Source: Sipunculus nudus (taxonomy: Eukaryota; Annelida; Sipuncula; Golfingiida; Sipunculidae). Taken from it: a DNA stretch of 64,000 bases. The stretch lies in the NCBI GenBank assembly GCA_026874595.1, contig CM049314.1:15676729-15740728 (forward strand), given 5' to 3'. Shown piece by piece: positions 24,650-38,900 of this stretch. The notes beneath the pieces were generated by a model, which worked only from the letters and a program-made list of their open reading frames with translations, was not told the DNA's origin and made no database searches. Position 1 is the first letter of the stretch, and each line of letters begins with the position of its first letter. The position numbers and the translations under genes were made by a program.

Positions 24650-27600
24650 TTTTGTGCAGGAGGATGGTCAATAACTTGAACAAACCTGGAGTCCAAAAGG
24701 CTTCAGGAGGATGGTCTATAACTTCATACACACAATATCCCTATCTTCAAGAGGATGGTCTATAAATCGCACACACCTGGAAATTCCCCCATCCACAAGA
24801 GGATTGTCTAATACTGACACACACCTGGAGACTCCCTCCGGCATTAGGAGAATGGTCTATAACTTTACACACACAATATCCCTGTCTTCAAGAGGATTGG
24901 CTATATCTCACACACACACATTGAGAGTCCCCCAGGTTTCAGGAGGATGGCCTATAACACATGGTGAATTCCCCGTCTTCAAGAGGATTGTTCATAACAA
25001 ACACTCACATGAAGAGTCCCCAAATCTTCAGGAGGATGGTCTATAACTTCACACACACTTTGGAAATCCCCCATTCTTCAAGAGGATGGGCTATAGAAGA
25101 TGGTCTATAACTTACATGCACCAGGAGAGTCCAACAGTCTGCAAGAGGATGAGCTATAACTCGCACACATCTGGAGCGTCCCACATGCTTCAAAAGGATA
25201 GTCTATAACTTTCACACCACTGCAGAGTCCCCAAGTCTTCAAGAGGATGGTCTGTAACTTGCACAAACCTGGAGTCCCCCGGTCTTCAAGAGGATGGTCT
25301 ATAACTTTAACAACACAGCAGTCTCCAAGTCTTCAAGAGGATGGTCTATAATTTTCACATACCTGGAGTCCCCCAGTCTTCAAGAGGATGGTCTATAACT
25401 TACACACCACAGCAGAGTCTCTGAGTCTTCAAGAGGATGGTCTATAACTTACCACTGCTTAGAGTCCCAGTCTTCAAGATGATTTTCTATTACTTGCATA
25501 TACCTGGAGAGTCCCTCATGCTTTAAGAGGATGGTCTATAACTTATACACACCTGGAGGAGTCCCCAAGCCTTCAAGATTATGGTCTATAGCTTACACAC
25601 ACCTGGAGAGTCCCCCAGGCTTTAAAGAGGATGGTCTGTAACTTACACATACCTGGAGATTCCCCCAGGCTTCAAGAGGATGGTCTATAACTTACACACT
25701 ATAACTTACCCACACCTGGAGAGTCGTCCAGGTATCAAGAGGATGGTCTTTAATTCACACCCACCTGGAGAGTTCCCTTAGCCTTCAAGAGGATGGTCTA
25801 TAACTTCACTCACACCAGGAGAATCCCCCCGTCTTCAAGAGGATTGTCTATAACTTCACACACACCTGGAGAATCCCCGAGGCTTCAAGAGGATGGTCTA
25901 TTACTCACACACACCTGGAGAATCCCCCCCCCCTGGCTTCTTGAAAATGCTCTATAACTCACACGCACACCTGGGGAATTCCCCAGTCTTCAAGAGGATT
26001 AGCTATAACTAACACACACTTGGAGAGTCCCCCAGTCTGCCAGAGGATGGGCTATAACTTATACATACCTGGAGTCCCCCAGTCTTCAGGAGGATGGTCT
26101 ATAACTCGCACACACCTGGAGAGTTCCCTTAGGCTTCAAGAGGATGGTCTATAACTTCATTCACACCTGGAGAATCCCCTCTTTAAAAGGATCTTCTAGA
26201 ACTTCACACACACCTGGAGAATCCCCCGTCTTCAAAAGGATGGTCTATTACTCACACACCCACCTGGAGAGACCCCCCAGGCTTCAGGAGAATGGTCTAT
26301 AACTCACACGCACACCTGGAGAATCCCCTAGTATTCAAGAGGATTGACTATAACTTACACACACCTGGAGAGTCCCCAGGTATCAAGAGGATGGTCTTTA
26401 ACTCACACCCACCTGGAGAGTTCCCTTAGGCGTCAAGAGGATTGTCTATAACTTTACACACACCTGGAGAATCTCCCAGGCTTCAAGAGGATGGTCTATT
26501 ACTCAAACATCCACCTGGAGAATCCCCCCTGGCTTCAAGAGGATGGTCTATTACTCACACATCCACCTGGAGAATCCCCCCTGGCTTCAGGAAAATGGCC
26601 TATAACTCACACGCACACCTGGAGAATCCCCAGGTATTCAAGAGGATTGGCTATAACTAACACACACCTGGAGAGTCCCCCAGGTATCAAGAGGATGGTC
26701 TTTAACTCACACCCACCTGGAGAGTCCCTCATTCTTCAAGAGGATGGTCTATTACTCACACATCCACCTGGAGAATCCCCCCTGGCTTCAGGAAAATGGC
26801 CTATAACTAACACGCACACCTGGAGAGTCTCCCAGGCTTAAAGAGGATGGTCTATTACTCACACATCCACCTGGAGAATCCCCCCTGGCTCCAAGAGGAT
26901 GGTCTATTACTTACACATCCACCTGGAGAATCCCCCCTGGCTTCAAGAGGATGGTCTATTACTCACACATTCACCTGGAGAATCCCCCCTGGCTTCAAGA
27001 GGATGGTCTATTACTCACACATTCACCTGGAGAATCCCCCCTGGCTTCAAGAGGATGGTCTATTACTCACACATTCACCTGGAGAATCCCCCCTGGCTTC
27101 AAGAGGATGGTCTTTAACTCACACATCCACCTGGAGAATCCCCCCTGGCTTCACGAGGATGGTCTATTACTCACACATCCACCTGGAGAATCCCCCCTGG
27201 CTTCAAGAGGATGGTCTATTACTCACACATCCACCTGGAGAATCCCCCCTGGCTTCAAGAGGATGGGCTATTACTCACACATCCACCTGGAGAATCCGCC
27301 TGGCTTCAAGAGGATGGTCTATTATTCACACATCCACCTGGAGAATCCCCCCTGGCTTCAAGAGGATGGTCTATTACTCACACATCCACCTGGAGAATCC
27401 CCCTGGCTTCAAGAGGATGGTCTATTACTCACACATCCACCTGGAGAATCCCCCCAGGCTTCAAGAGGATGGTCTATTACTCACACATCCACCTGGAGAA
27501 TCCCCCCTGGCTTCAAGAAGATGGTCTATTACTCACACATCCACCTGGAGAATCCCCCCTGGCTTCAGGAAAATGGCCTATAACTCACACGCACACCTGG

Positions 27601-29110
27601 AGAATCCCCCCTGGCTTCAAGAGGATGGTCTATTACTCACACATCCACCTGGAGAATCCCCCCTGGCTTCAAGAGGATGGTCTATTACACACACATCCAC
27701 CTGGAGAATCCCCACTGGCTTCAGGAAAATGGCCTATAACTCACACACACCTGGAGAGTCCCCCAGGTATCAAGAGGATGGTCTTTAACTCACACCCACC
27801 TGGAGAGTTCCCTTAGGCTTCAAGAGGACTGTCTATAACTTCACACACACTTGGAGAATCTCCCAGGCTTCAAGAGGATGGTCTATTACTCACACATCCA
27901 CCTGGAGAATCCCCCCTGGCTTCAAGAGGATGGTCTATTACTCACACATCCACCTGGAGAATCCCCCCGGCTTCAAGAGGATGGCCTATAACTCACACAC
28001 ACACCTGGAGAATCCCCAAGTATTCAAGAGGATTGGCTATAACTTACACACACCTGGAGAGTCCCCCAGGTATCAAGAGGATGGTCTTTAACTCACACCC
28101 ACCTGGAGAGTTCCCTTAGGCGTCAAGAGGATTGTCTATAACTTCACACACACCTGGAGAATCTCCCAGGCTTCAAGATGATGGTCTATTACTCACACAT
28201 CCACCTGGAGAATTCCCCCTGGCTTCAAGAGGATGGTCTATTACTCACACATCCACCTGGAGAATCCCCCCTGGCTTCAAGAGGATGGTCTATTACTCAC
28301 ACATCCACCTGGAGAATCCCCCCTGGCTTCAGGAAAATGGCCTATAACTCACACGCACACCTGGAGAATCCCCAAGAATTCAAGAGGATTGGCTATAACT
28401 TCCACACACCTGGAAAGTCCCCCAGATATCAAGAGGATGGTCTTTAACTCACACCCACCTGGAGAGTCCCTCATTCTTCAAGAGGATGGTCTATTACTCA
28501 CACATCCACTTGGAGAATCCCCCCTGGCTTCAGGAAAATGGCCTACAACTCACACGCACACCTGGAGAGTCCCCAGTCTTCAAGAGGATGGTCTATAACT
28601 TACACATACCTGGAGTCCCTCATTCTTCAAGAGGATAGTCTATAACTTTCACACTACTGCAGAGTCCCCCATGCTTCAAGAGGATGGACTATAACTTAGA
28701 CACACCTGGGGAGTCCCCAGTCTTCTTTAAGATGATGGGCTGTAACTAACACACCACTGCATAGTCCCCCAGTCTTCAAGCGGATGGTCTATAACTTACA
28801 CACACCTGGAGAGTCCCCCAGTTTTCAGGATGATGGGCTATAACTCGCACACACCTGGAGAATCCCTCATTCTTCAAGAGGATGGTCTATAACTTACACA
28901 TACCTAGAGTCTCCAGTCTTCAAGCGGATGGTCTATAACTCATCCACACCTGGAGTCCCCCAGTCTTCAAGCTGATGGTCTATAACTTACCACTGCAGAG
29001 TCCCCCAGTCCTCAAGATGATGATCTATAACTTACACATACCTAGAGAGTCACCCATGCTTTAAGAGGATGGTCTATAACTCCTGGAGAGTCCCCAAGGC
29101 TTCAAGAGGA
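24650..29110 (+). repeat. 52-bp minisatellite array
   Basis: Units of AGGATGGTCTATTACTCACA, CATCCACCTGGAGAATCCCC and CCTGGCTTCAAG repeat for ~4.4 kb (about 85 units). The centre (26450-28600) is near-uniform and the flanks diverge, as expected from unequal exchange. As 52 is 3x17+1, every frame cycles through the same 52-residue peptide. The long open frames (up to 313 codons at 26847-27788) are a property of the repeat. Confidence 0.95.
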
Positions 29111-29425
29111 CGCCACAAAAACCTCAATTTCAAATACGAGTCATGTGCACAACATTTGCACAAAACTTGCTGAAGCTTGCTCCTGTCATTTCTGAGATTT
29201 ATGTTAGTATGCTTACTTGGCCATATGACGAAGTTCAAATTCCTGCGACTCGGCCAAAATTCATCTAACACAAACCAATTGAACAAACTTGAGAGAGTTT
29301 ATCTCTGGGATCTTTTCTGTGAAATATTGAACAATTTGTCTGTATGATTTCAGAACAGATTTTCAAAGATTTTCAAGCTTTTTCCCTGTAAAATGTAAGT
29401 CAATGCAGGTGGAGCCACAACCCAA
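29111..29425 (-). mobile_element. Family-B fragment, minus orientation
   Basis: Read on the minus strand it parallels 18090-18420 (CACCTGCATTGAC, then AGGGAAAAAGC, TTCACAGAAA, TTGGCCGAGT). It abuts the end of the 52-bp array. Confidence 0.55.
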
Positions 29426-29552
29426 GGAAGTTCTACAATACTGAATGTGAGCAAACTTAAAACCATTGGAATTACTCTTACATACTGGTCCACACTATAC
29501 AGTTGTATTTTAATGCATTACAATACAGAGACATAAACATCTGTGACATTAA

Positions 29553-29558
29553 TTTATT
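29553..29558 (-). terminator. Candidate polyadenylation signal of TAF9
   Basis: AATAAA on the minus strand about 290 nt beyond the TAF9 stop; position fits a short 3' UTR. Usage is inferred only. Confidence 0.35.
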
Positions 29559-29850
29559 ACACAAACTAATTTTAATAGTTAATGTCCAATGTATTTCATG
29601 TCACAAATAGTAAGAGAATCATGTCTGTTAATACTTGTCAGTTGTTTTACCTCTCACAGTCATTAAATTACAATAACAATTTCACACAAGGATGCACATA
29701 TATAAACCTGGAAGTCTGCCATTTTATATAAAATGTTGACTGGCTCATGTTACAAATTGCAGAAGTTCCAATTGGTCTCAAAACATGCTTCAAATTTTCT
29801 CCCCACATAAAGTCTAAGCATTGGCAAATACTAGTATGCTTGTGTCAAAC

Positions 29851-29996
29851 TCATAGTTTATCATAATCATCATCCTCTTCCCTCTTTCGCTTCAATGTGG
29901 GCGTCCCAAGGGTGAGGCTCGGGTTGGTTGCAATGGAGAATGGTGTTGTGGTTGATAGGCTGATTGGCGTGGTCGGCAATGAGCTGAGTGAAGTAC
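29851..29996 (-). CDS. TAF9: TAF9 coding exon 6 (terminal)
   Basis: 146 nt after acceptor TTTTACCAG. The first two nt complete Gly216, then 47 codons and TGA at 29853-29851. Encodes a Thr/Ser-rich run and the diagnostic tail [15 protein letters not shown]. Confidence 0.92.
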
Positions 29997-32900
29997 CTGG
30001 TAAAACCAATACATAAAACAGGTTGAATCTGGTAAAACCAATAAATAAAACAGGTTGGAAAATCTTAATAACAGGATGTGTGTTTCACTATGAAAACTAC
30101 AAAATAAGAACTCTTAAATCTTGTTTTATTTGACACATTGTTACATCCCTAGTATTAATTAAGCATGACCATGACTGACAGAACTCTAATAACAACACAA
30201 TCAACTATCTATTCCTGACAAACAGAGGCTGATGGTTCATCCATGTAATGTATGACTGTAATAAGCTTTATCCCTGACTAACAGAGGCTGATGGTTTATC
30301 CGTGTAATGTATGACTGTAATAAGCTTTATCCCTGACTAACAGAGGCTGATGGTTTATCCGTGTAATGTATGACTGTAATAAGCTTTTTCCCTGTTTAAC
30401 AGAGGCTGATGGTTCATCTTTGTAATGTGTGACTGTAATAAGCTTTTTCCCTGTTTAACAGAGGCTGATGGTTCATCCATGTAATGTATGACTGTAATAA
30501 GCTTTATCCCTGACTAACAGAGGTTGATGGTTTATCCGTGTAATGTATGACTGTAATTAGCTTTATCCCTGACTAACAGAGGCTGATGGTTCATCTTTGT
30601 AATGTATGACTGTAATAAGCTTTATCCCTGACTAACAGAGGCTGATGGTTTATCCGTGTAATGTATGACTGTAATAAGCTTTATCCTTAACTAACAGAGG
30701 CTGATGGTTCATTCAATAGCCGTGACAACCCGACTCAGCAGGCAATCGGATAATTGGGCTGATAAGCCTACTCGTGTTGTGATACTAGTAATATTGAGGA
30801 ATGTATCGCAGTGTTCTTGCATTTGTTTGCATTCATATTGTGGAAAACAGCCCATAATCTCAATATTATGCTTGGAATGGTGAATAAACACAATAGTATA
30901 TGTGTGAGCTCGCAACCCAAACTAAAACACCATCTTCATGGACGTGGGTCATTTCCTGTGTCGCCTGCAAGTTGCCTGCGTCCTGTAACCCGTGCGAGCC
31001 ACGCTTGTGTTCGTGGCATCATGCGGTCATAAATTCAACAAACTTGCCAAGGATTATACCAATGTGCTGGGTTAAACAGTAACTTTTCTCGCTCATATTT
31101 GGTATTATTAGAAAGTACATAAAAAATGCTATTGAATGGTCTTGTTTATGTTGATTGACAGTGTACCTGTAGCCTATGAAGCATTGTCAGAAATGACAAA
31201 AATATTTGCATCTTCATAAGGCCTTATAATGCGATCCTCAGACGTAGATGTCATGACACTCTGGCGCTAGTAATCTGGTCGTAATGCCAGAGGGTCAATA
31301 TGACGCTATTCATTCAAGTAATGTATGACTGTAATAATCTTTATCCTTAACTAACAGAGGCTGATGGTTCATCCATGTAATGTATGACTGTAATAAGCTT
31401 TATCCCTGACTAACAGAGGCTGATGGTTCATCCATGTACAATTTGATTGTAGGTGTTTTCTCTGGTTGGAGCCTCACAGGACTACATTTGGTAATTTACA
31501 TGACTTGCCCAAAAGTCTAAGAAGATTTACTGCATCTATAAATGGCAAGTCTTTGGTGCTATACTGCTTACTTCTGGGGTTTGTGTTAGTGCAAACATGG
31601 TGTGCGAGACAGTGAATTAACAAACCTGAAGCCAGCCTAACAATTGGCCTGGTGGTCCCGCTGACCTGAGGGGTTGTGCTTACAGTGGCAGGTCTTGTTA
31701 CCAAGGTAACTGTAGGCTTGGAAACACCTCTGGTGACAAGAGCCAGGGACCCTCCTCCTGTGAGTGCACTTACACTCAAACCAGATTTTCCCAAAGTTGA
31801 ACCTGATGAAATAAATACAAATGCAATGACTGCATAGGATAACAGGTTGGCTTTAGCACGGTTATGTGCTAATGTTGAGGTCAATCTGTGATGATGGAGT
31901 GACATCTGACCTGATGGCTTTGTACAACAAGACTTTGTTTTAGGTTGTAAATTATATGGTATTTATACAAAGCCTTTGGAGAAATAATATGTTACCACAA
32001 AATGCTGATCACTGTGATGCCGATGATACCAAAATTTATTTATCTGTCATACCTGGTGAAAAGAAGATAGATTTACCATGATCACTTGAATTCTGCATCT
32101 GTGATATTAAAACTCATAATTTAACGCAAATAAAATGCTTGTATCAAACTTTTTCAAGTTTAAAAAATTTATACAATTGTTATATAATATATCAGAATAC
32201 AATGATTCACAACTGATTCACAATTTTAAATTGCATCATCATTTATCCCTCATTTTGCTCATATAACATCTCATAATGCAAAGTGATTTTTTTTTCTATC
32301 ACAAAAAATATGCAAATTTTAAAATCATATCTTATATTTATTTTATATTATTTGCAAAATAATAAATATCTGAATTTAAAACATCTCATTATGCAAACTG
32401 ACTGAATTGAGTGAACTTTCTTGCAAAGTAATGTCACCATTAATCTCTGAGGAGGAAGAGACTATAGGAAGCATCGTCCTCGACTTAGTGAATATAACAG
32501 ACGGCATAACTGACACTGTCAATTATGACCTAGGTTTCACTGACTTTTTCATCACTCATCTTAAAGCTGAGTGATGGGTTTTCAAATTTAATAACAAATT
32601 GTTTTTCATCCTTTATTTATTGTTTAACATTTTTTTCAAATGATAAACTTTCTTTGTACGAAAAATAAATATTATACTATATAATGGTTTTCATTTGTGC
32701 TCTGTTAATGGCTGCAGGGATGGCTATGGACCATCGTTAACAGTCAGCAGAGCTAAAAATTCTGGAGCATTCAAACTTCAATAAAATACTTTATACCAAA
32801 TCAATAAATCAGTGATGTGAATAGCACCATTTGTAATTTATTTCAAACTGTGTGTACTAACATTCATTTCTCAAAAACCTTTCCAAACAGCATTCATCTG

Positions 32901-35900
32901 ACTGGCAAACATGCTGAGCCTACTGCTAAACTGTTCATGCACTCTGTGTGAACGTACTTGTATGCTGTGGCTGGACATTTATTCTTGGTGAAGACACAAG
33001 TGATGCAACCGAACCAGTCTGGCTCAACTGAAGACGTGGCTGAAATTTAATAATCATCAACTATGATATTTAATTTGTATCTACAGGTTCACCTTCTACT
33101 TGAATTTTCCAACTACCAAACACTTTATAGTAAGAAGTATGGATGAACATCTTTGTACTAAAAGGTATAGGAAACAAGACCGAAAGAGGCTTGAACATTA
33201 AATAAAATATTAACAAAATTATAATATAACATATAAGCTAAGTTCAGTAATTTTTACTTATTTCTATGTGGGGATACTGACCTTTTTCAATGTTTTCAGA
33301 CGGTAGTTGGCCGTTGACAGACAGTACCTGTCTGGTGGGAGCTTGGGACCAGTGTAAGGCTTTATCATTGGCAGCGGAGTGCTGTTCTTGTGTTTAGCAA
33401 TCTCCATCAGCAGCTGTTGAAAATATTCAAGCAGGAACTTAAATTTTCCATAAAAGTACTGCCATCATCAACCAGAATATTTTTAAAATAAACTTTATTG
33501 AATTTACATGGACTGAACAACTAGTTACAAGACACTCTACATGTTTGGGATGTTGGGTCTCAGTAGTCAGTAAGTCAACCAGAATATCAGCACAAACTGA
33601 CAGTAGCCCTCCACCCAAAGGACAAACAGTGGCAACAGTTACAAGCACAGGAACATCTATACTTGTATCGCTGCATTTTATATCTGTACAAATGTCTCTA
33701 GTTTAAGTTTACAACATGTAGTACAGTGACCTTTGCAAGTCTCATATATGTTAGAGAGTTGAAACAGATCTGTATGATAATAAACAATCCAGGGGATTAC
33801 TAGTAAAACAAGTGTCCTTAGCAAAAGAAGAATGAAAAGATAATGCATCTTCAAACTGGACCTAGACTTTGCTGTTATACCTATCCCATGAAAAAAGGAA
33901 TTATCTATGTGAATGTCATTTTGACAAAGCCTGCTCATGAGAATATTTACAATAGTAACTCTGCAGGTGAAGGTGACCCATCTTCAAACATGACCTAGAT
34001 TATATCAATGGTGTACATTTACCCTGAAGAAATGAAGTACATATATTTAACTTTTGTTTAGATATACCACTCACAAGGAAAAAACTAGAATGGCTTTGTT
34101 TATACACTATCTCAAAACAAGGATTCCAGATTCCATCAAATTAGACCATGAAAGTCAAGGTCAAGGCTGTTCAAACGCATTTGATATTTTGGCAGAAAAA
34201 ACTGATGTTTCAAATTTGAAAAAAAAAATCTTCAGAACTTCCAAAGTTATGGGGTTCACAAAAAATTATACTTTTTGGCAGATTTGACCTTGAAGATGTA
34301 GGTCAAGGTCACCAGGTTTCGTCAACTAGTCCGGGATTTCGGTATGAACAATAGTGTTTTAAATTTTTGAAGAAAGTATGCAGTTCTTCAAAAGTTATCG
34401 AGTTCACAAGACAATAACTAATTCAGCCAACTAGACCTTGAAGATCCTGGGCAAGGTCACCAGTTTCCCAACTCAGCCAAGAACTTTGTAGGAATAATTT
34501 GTTTACCAAATTTGAGAACAAAATATGAAGGGGTTCTAAATTTATCAGGTTGACAAGAGTTTTACATTTCGGCAGATTTTATCTTGAAACCTTGAAGACG
34601 AAGGTCAAGGTCACTTGATATTGAACTTGTGCGACAATTTGATAGGAACAATGAGTGTTTAAAATTCTGCAGGAAAATATGCAGCCCTTCAAAAGCTATC
34701 TCATTCACAAGATATCCTACAGACAAGAACTGACGACAACTACAGACAATAGCACTGAAAACAACTGAGAACTCCTCGAGGGGGGGGGGGGGAGGGGTGG
34801 ACATAATAATCAGACAGACAGATGGACAGAAATGAGTTATCACAAATGCCCATCAGCCTATATAGGTAAAGTCTGTTAGGCTTTTAAACCCAAGCCTAGT
34901 GGCTCACCAGGCCATAACTTATCCCGGTTTCTGTAGCGTGAAGCAACTTAGGAGTTTAACTGCTGGATGGGACGCTAGTCCATAGCAAGTTACCTTCCCA
35001 GCATTAACTGGTACCCATTCTATTGCTGGGTGGACAGAGGCACAATTGGGGTTGGGACCTTGCCCAAGGGTCTTGGAACAGTGGGGGGTCTAATGGGGAT
35101 TCCAACTCATGACCTCTCAATCATTAGCCCGGCACCTTAACCATTACACCACCGCCTCCCAGGCCAATATAGACCGAGGGCTAAAAATGGTAAGTTCATC
35201 TTTTTTTTATTGACAAGAGCAGTTAACTCAAACATGACTATTTACAGCTTGCATCAACAACATGGATCTTGAAGGTGATTTTTTAACTTGCAGAAAACTT
35301 GTGTAAATGCAAGCATATAATATTATAACAATTGATTAAAGAAATTTCCTTCTTCAAAATATTTATTGTGATTCTTCTTTGCATGCTGCTTCTTAATTTC
35401 ATTCAAGAATTGCTGATCGTTTTTAGTATCAGGAACAATAGGAAAGATGCTGTTCATGTTAATCAGACTGGTGAATTTAACATAAAAATGACATTCTTTA
35501 AAATCTAAGAAGATGATGTAAGTTCAATTTATCACTTAAGTCAAACTTTTGCATTTTGTAAACCACACACTAGTTTACCTCCAGTGGCATACAACTGAAT
35601 GTTGCAATTCATAATAAGTGACACCAGTGGTCATAATGGTACCTCAGCATATGTCTTCATTATTAATTACGGTAAACCTTGTTTGCATATCAGCGCCATC
35701 TTTTGTTCATTTAATGAATCACATAACGTTTGAATGAGGCATTAAAACAGACTTGTTCCTTTATATATTCTTATATATTTGAGTGGATTGCCAACAGGAA
35801 TACATAACTTTTCACTGCATTGAGCTGAAATATGATTAAAGTTGACATTTTATCAAAAAGAGAGATATCTTAAACTTCTAAATCATTCAACAATTTGAGT

Positions 35901-38900
35901 ACTAGATGGCACTGAGATACAAAAGCGGTAGTTAACTTATAAAACAATAACCTTGTTCAAAGGTACCCTATTGATTATTCCAGCTACTTATTTAAGTTTA
36001 GTCAGATGTTTCTGTCATAAATTCTCACATCTTTTGGTGGTGGGGTTGTGAACGATCTGTCAAGGCGGCTTTCGATCGACAGCTTGATGTCACTCACATC
36101 TACTGTTTTCTTTCCACTGTGGGCACAGTACACCTTGGCATCCTCCAAAATGTCTGTAACATATCCTGGAATTAAAGAAAACAAGATACATCTTTCTTAA
36201 TAAAGAAGGGAATTTTATGTAAACAGTCTCTTATATCAAGTGCATTACATCAGTTATCATTTTCCCTGGCATGCTGTGTGGATCTGAATGTCTGAATGTG
36301 TATCCGTATCCACAGTAAGTAAAGGCGTCCTGAGCAGCAGCCTCAGTCATGACAACCAGGCCGTAAAGTGAATAATATTTAAAACATGAGCAGGTAGAAT
36401 ACCAGAAATAACACATGTTCCTCCTTCTGCATCTGATGCGAATTTTGTTTATCAAGTTTGTCTTACGTCTAGATAATTGCCAAAAATCAGGTGGACAGGG
36501 GTAGTGGAAAGGGCTATAGACAGATTAAATACTCTATATAGGAAGTCAGACACCCCCCCCCCCCCCCCCCCCCAAGGTTTAGGGATGTATCGCCAATATC
36601 TGCTCACCAGGTCCCAAACTGTTGGCTGCCAGCGCCCAGTGGCAGAAATTTCGGCCGCCAGCTCAAGTGAGCCACAGACCAGCACTGACTCTGTCTAGTC
36701 AACTATATCAGCCGGGTGTGAACAGCAGATCACCATTTCGGCCACCAGGCCCCTCATCACTTAGTGCATAAAAGGCTATCAGTAAAAACTAAGTATTTTT
36801 GGATCAGCTAGTTTGCCTTCATCTGCATATAAAGAATTCTTGGGAAATTTTCATTATAATTTCAAGAAACTTTCATCGATCCAGGAATTTTCAATGCTGC
36901 AAGTATTTTACTTCTGTTACTTATGTCATTTCTATGAATGCTAAATTTGCTTTTATCACTTTTTCATATTATGTAAAAAATTAACTTATACATATATTTA
37001 AAACCCAACTAACAAATACCTGCAAATTCCCTCAAACAGAAACAATTATAGGCAATACATACCTGATTGACCTTCACACACTTGTATAATAAATGATAAT
37101 AAAATAAAAAAAATCATGTACGTTGACTTTATCTGCTGCCATAAAAATCATCACAGCATCTGAAAAACAACACCATTGTATCTCACTGAAATCTAAGAAA
37201 TACTATATGCATCTCAAAAACAATCAGTGCATGTCCCTCAGTAAAATATGGGGAAATCTATTTATAAACAATATTAAACTTCTGTGAGTATTAAGGCTTA
37301 TGCACTTAGAAACGGTGCTCTCCGGTTCAAATCCCGGCCAATATGGTTGACAAGACAGAGCCAGTCCAGGTCTGTGGCTCACCAAGAGCTAAGGCGAAAA
37401 CCACCTGCCACTGGCGGTTGACTCGGTTGGTATGAGGACAGTGGCCGATTTAGGTCGATTTCGGCCGCCGACGATATCGGCTGCCGGCCTCAAATGGACC
37501 ATATCGGCCACCAGCGCCCGCCGGGCAACCATTTCGGCCGCAACCCTGATGATGCCACTGCTGGGCCCTGATCTGATCAGTCAACCATATCGGCCGCAAC
37601 TTGGACGGCGGGGCACCATTTCAGCCGCCGGGCTACCTCATTACTAGCCGCCATCTCTTCTGGGCTAGCTAATTACAACATACATGGCTACATATTAAGT
37701 CCTATAGTTGATTAAACATTCAATGTGAATTTAATCATTGGAAGAACTCAAGCGCACACATTTCTACAAACACAATCTCAAATTTCAGTACCTTCAACAC
37801 CTTCAAACAAACAAACAAACAAGAGACCCATGGGTCACAGCGCTCAGCTGATCGTGATTGGACTATAAATGTTTCTCCACTGTGATATTATATCAAGTCG
37901 ATAAAGCTTATGAATATCATGGACATGTTGGGCTATTATAAAGGAATGTAATGTTATGTGAGTAAATGATAAATGAAATTACCTGACTGATGGATTAATA
38001 AAGTAAAATAAAGTGGTTTATTTTTTATTTATTTAGGGGGGGTTGAAAATTGTAATATATTTGAGCAAATATGAATGCAATGACAGCAGTAATGAGCAGT
38101 AGTAGAATGATGATAAGGCTATTTGTTGAAGGATCTAAAGTGTATGGTAGTCTGCAAGCTTTCAATTTGACAGATATGACGTTATGATTAACTATGCTGA
38201 TGAAGTGATTTATGAATTTGTGACTGTATGACACAATATCTCTTTAGTCTTGACAAGGTACATTATTATGATGCCCACTATGTCTACATATTACACAATA
38301 TTGACATACTTTCTGGCATGTACATAGGTACCTATGGACGAATAGTTATACAAAATATTTGAGTATGAATATATCTGATTCATCTTGTTCTTGCTTACTG
38401 AGGCTGACTTTGGGATGGGGTTCAGAGAAGGGAAAAGTGAGGGCAGCACGAAGGTGGATGTAGAAATATTCTATTGTAATGTTTTTCCTTTATATAAGAA
38501 TATGAAAAGAGGAAAGGGGCCCTCCTACTTGGTTATAGTAAAGTTCTAAATATATGATTGCAAACTAATACTCTGACAAGACTGTCATGAAGAAAAACAG
38601 TAAAAGTTTTGAGATACTGTTGTGCATATGAAAATTTACAGATGGACAGGCAAGTGGACAGAATGGACTAATACCTTTATTTAACTTTCAAGGGAATAAT
38701 GCATTTAAGTTTATATATAAGCCTATATTTTTAGCAAATCCACTTTTTCCATTAAGAAGTTTTTATCTGAATCATTTTTTTTATTTACAAGTTTTATAAA
38801 TTTTTAATAAAAAAAAACTGAAAATATAAGTTAAAATATTAGAATTGTTGCAAAAGTTGCAATCATTATATATACAGAGTAAAAAAACTGAAACTATAAG

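Noticed and set aside
26491-28598. Large open frames (up to 313 codons) suggesting a repetitive protein
   Set aside because: The 52-bp unit reads the same peptide in every frame; uniformity follows the DNA repeat rather than protein constraint.
31474-31905. 143-codon minus-strand gene
   Set aside because: Its central part is TAF9 exon 5; the ends are intronic sequence beyond the splice sites.
36002-36184. A separate 60-residue gene starting at an ATG at 36184
   Set aside because: It is TAF9 exon 2 read through its acceptor into the intron; joining at 36165 restores the TAF9 histone fold.
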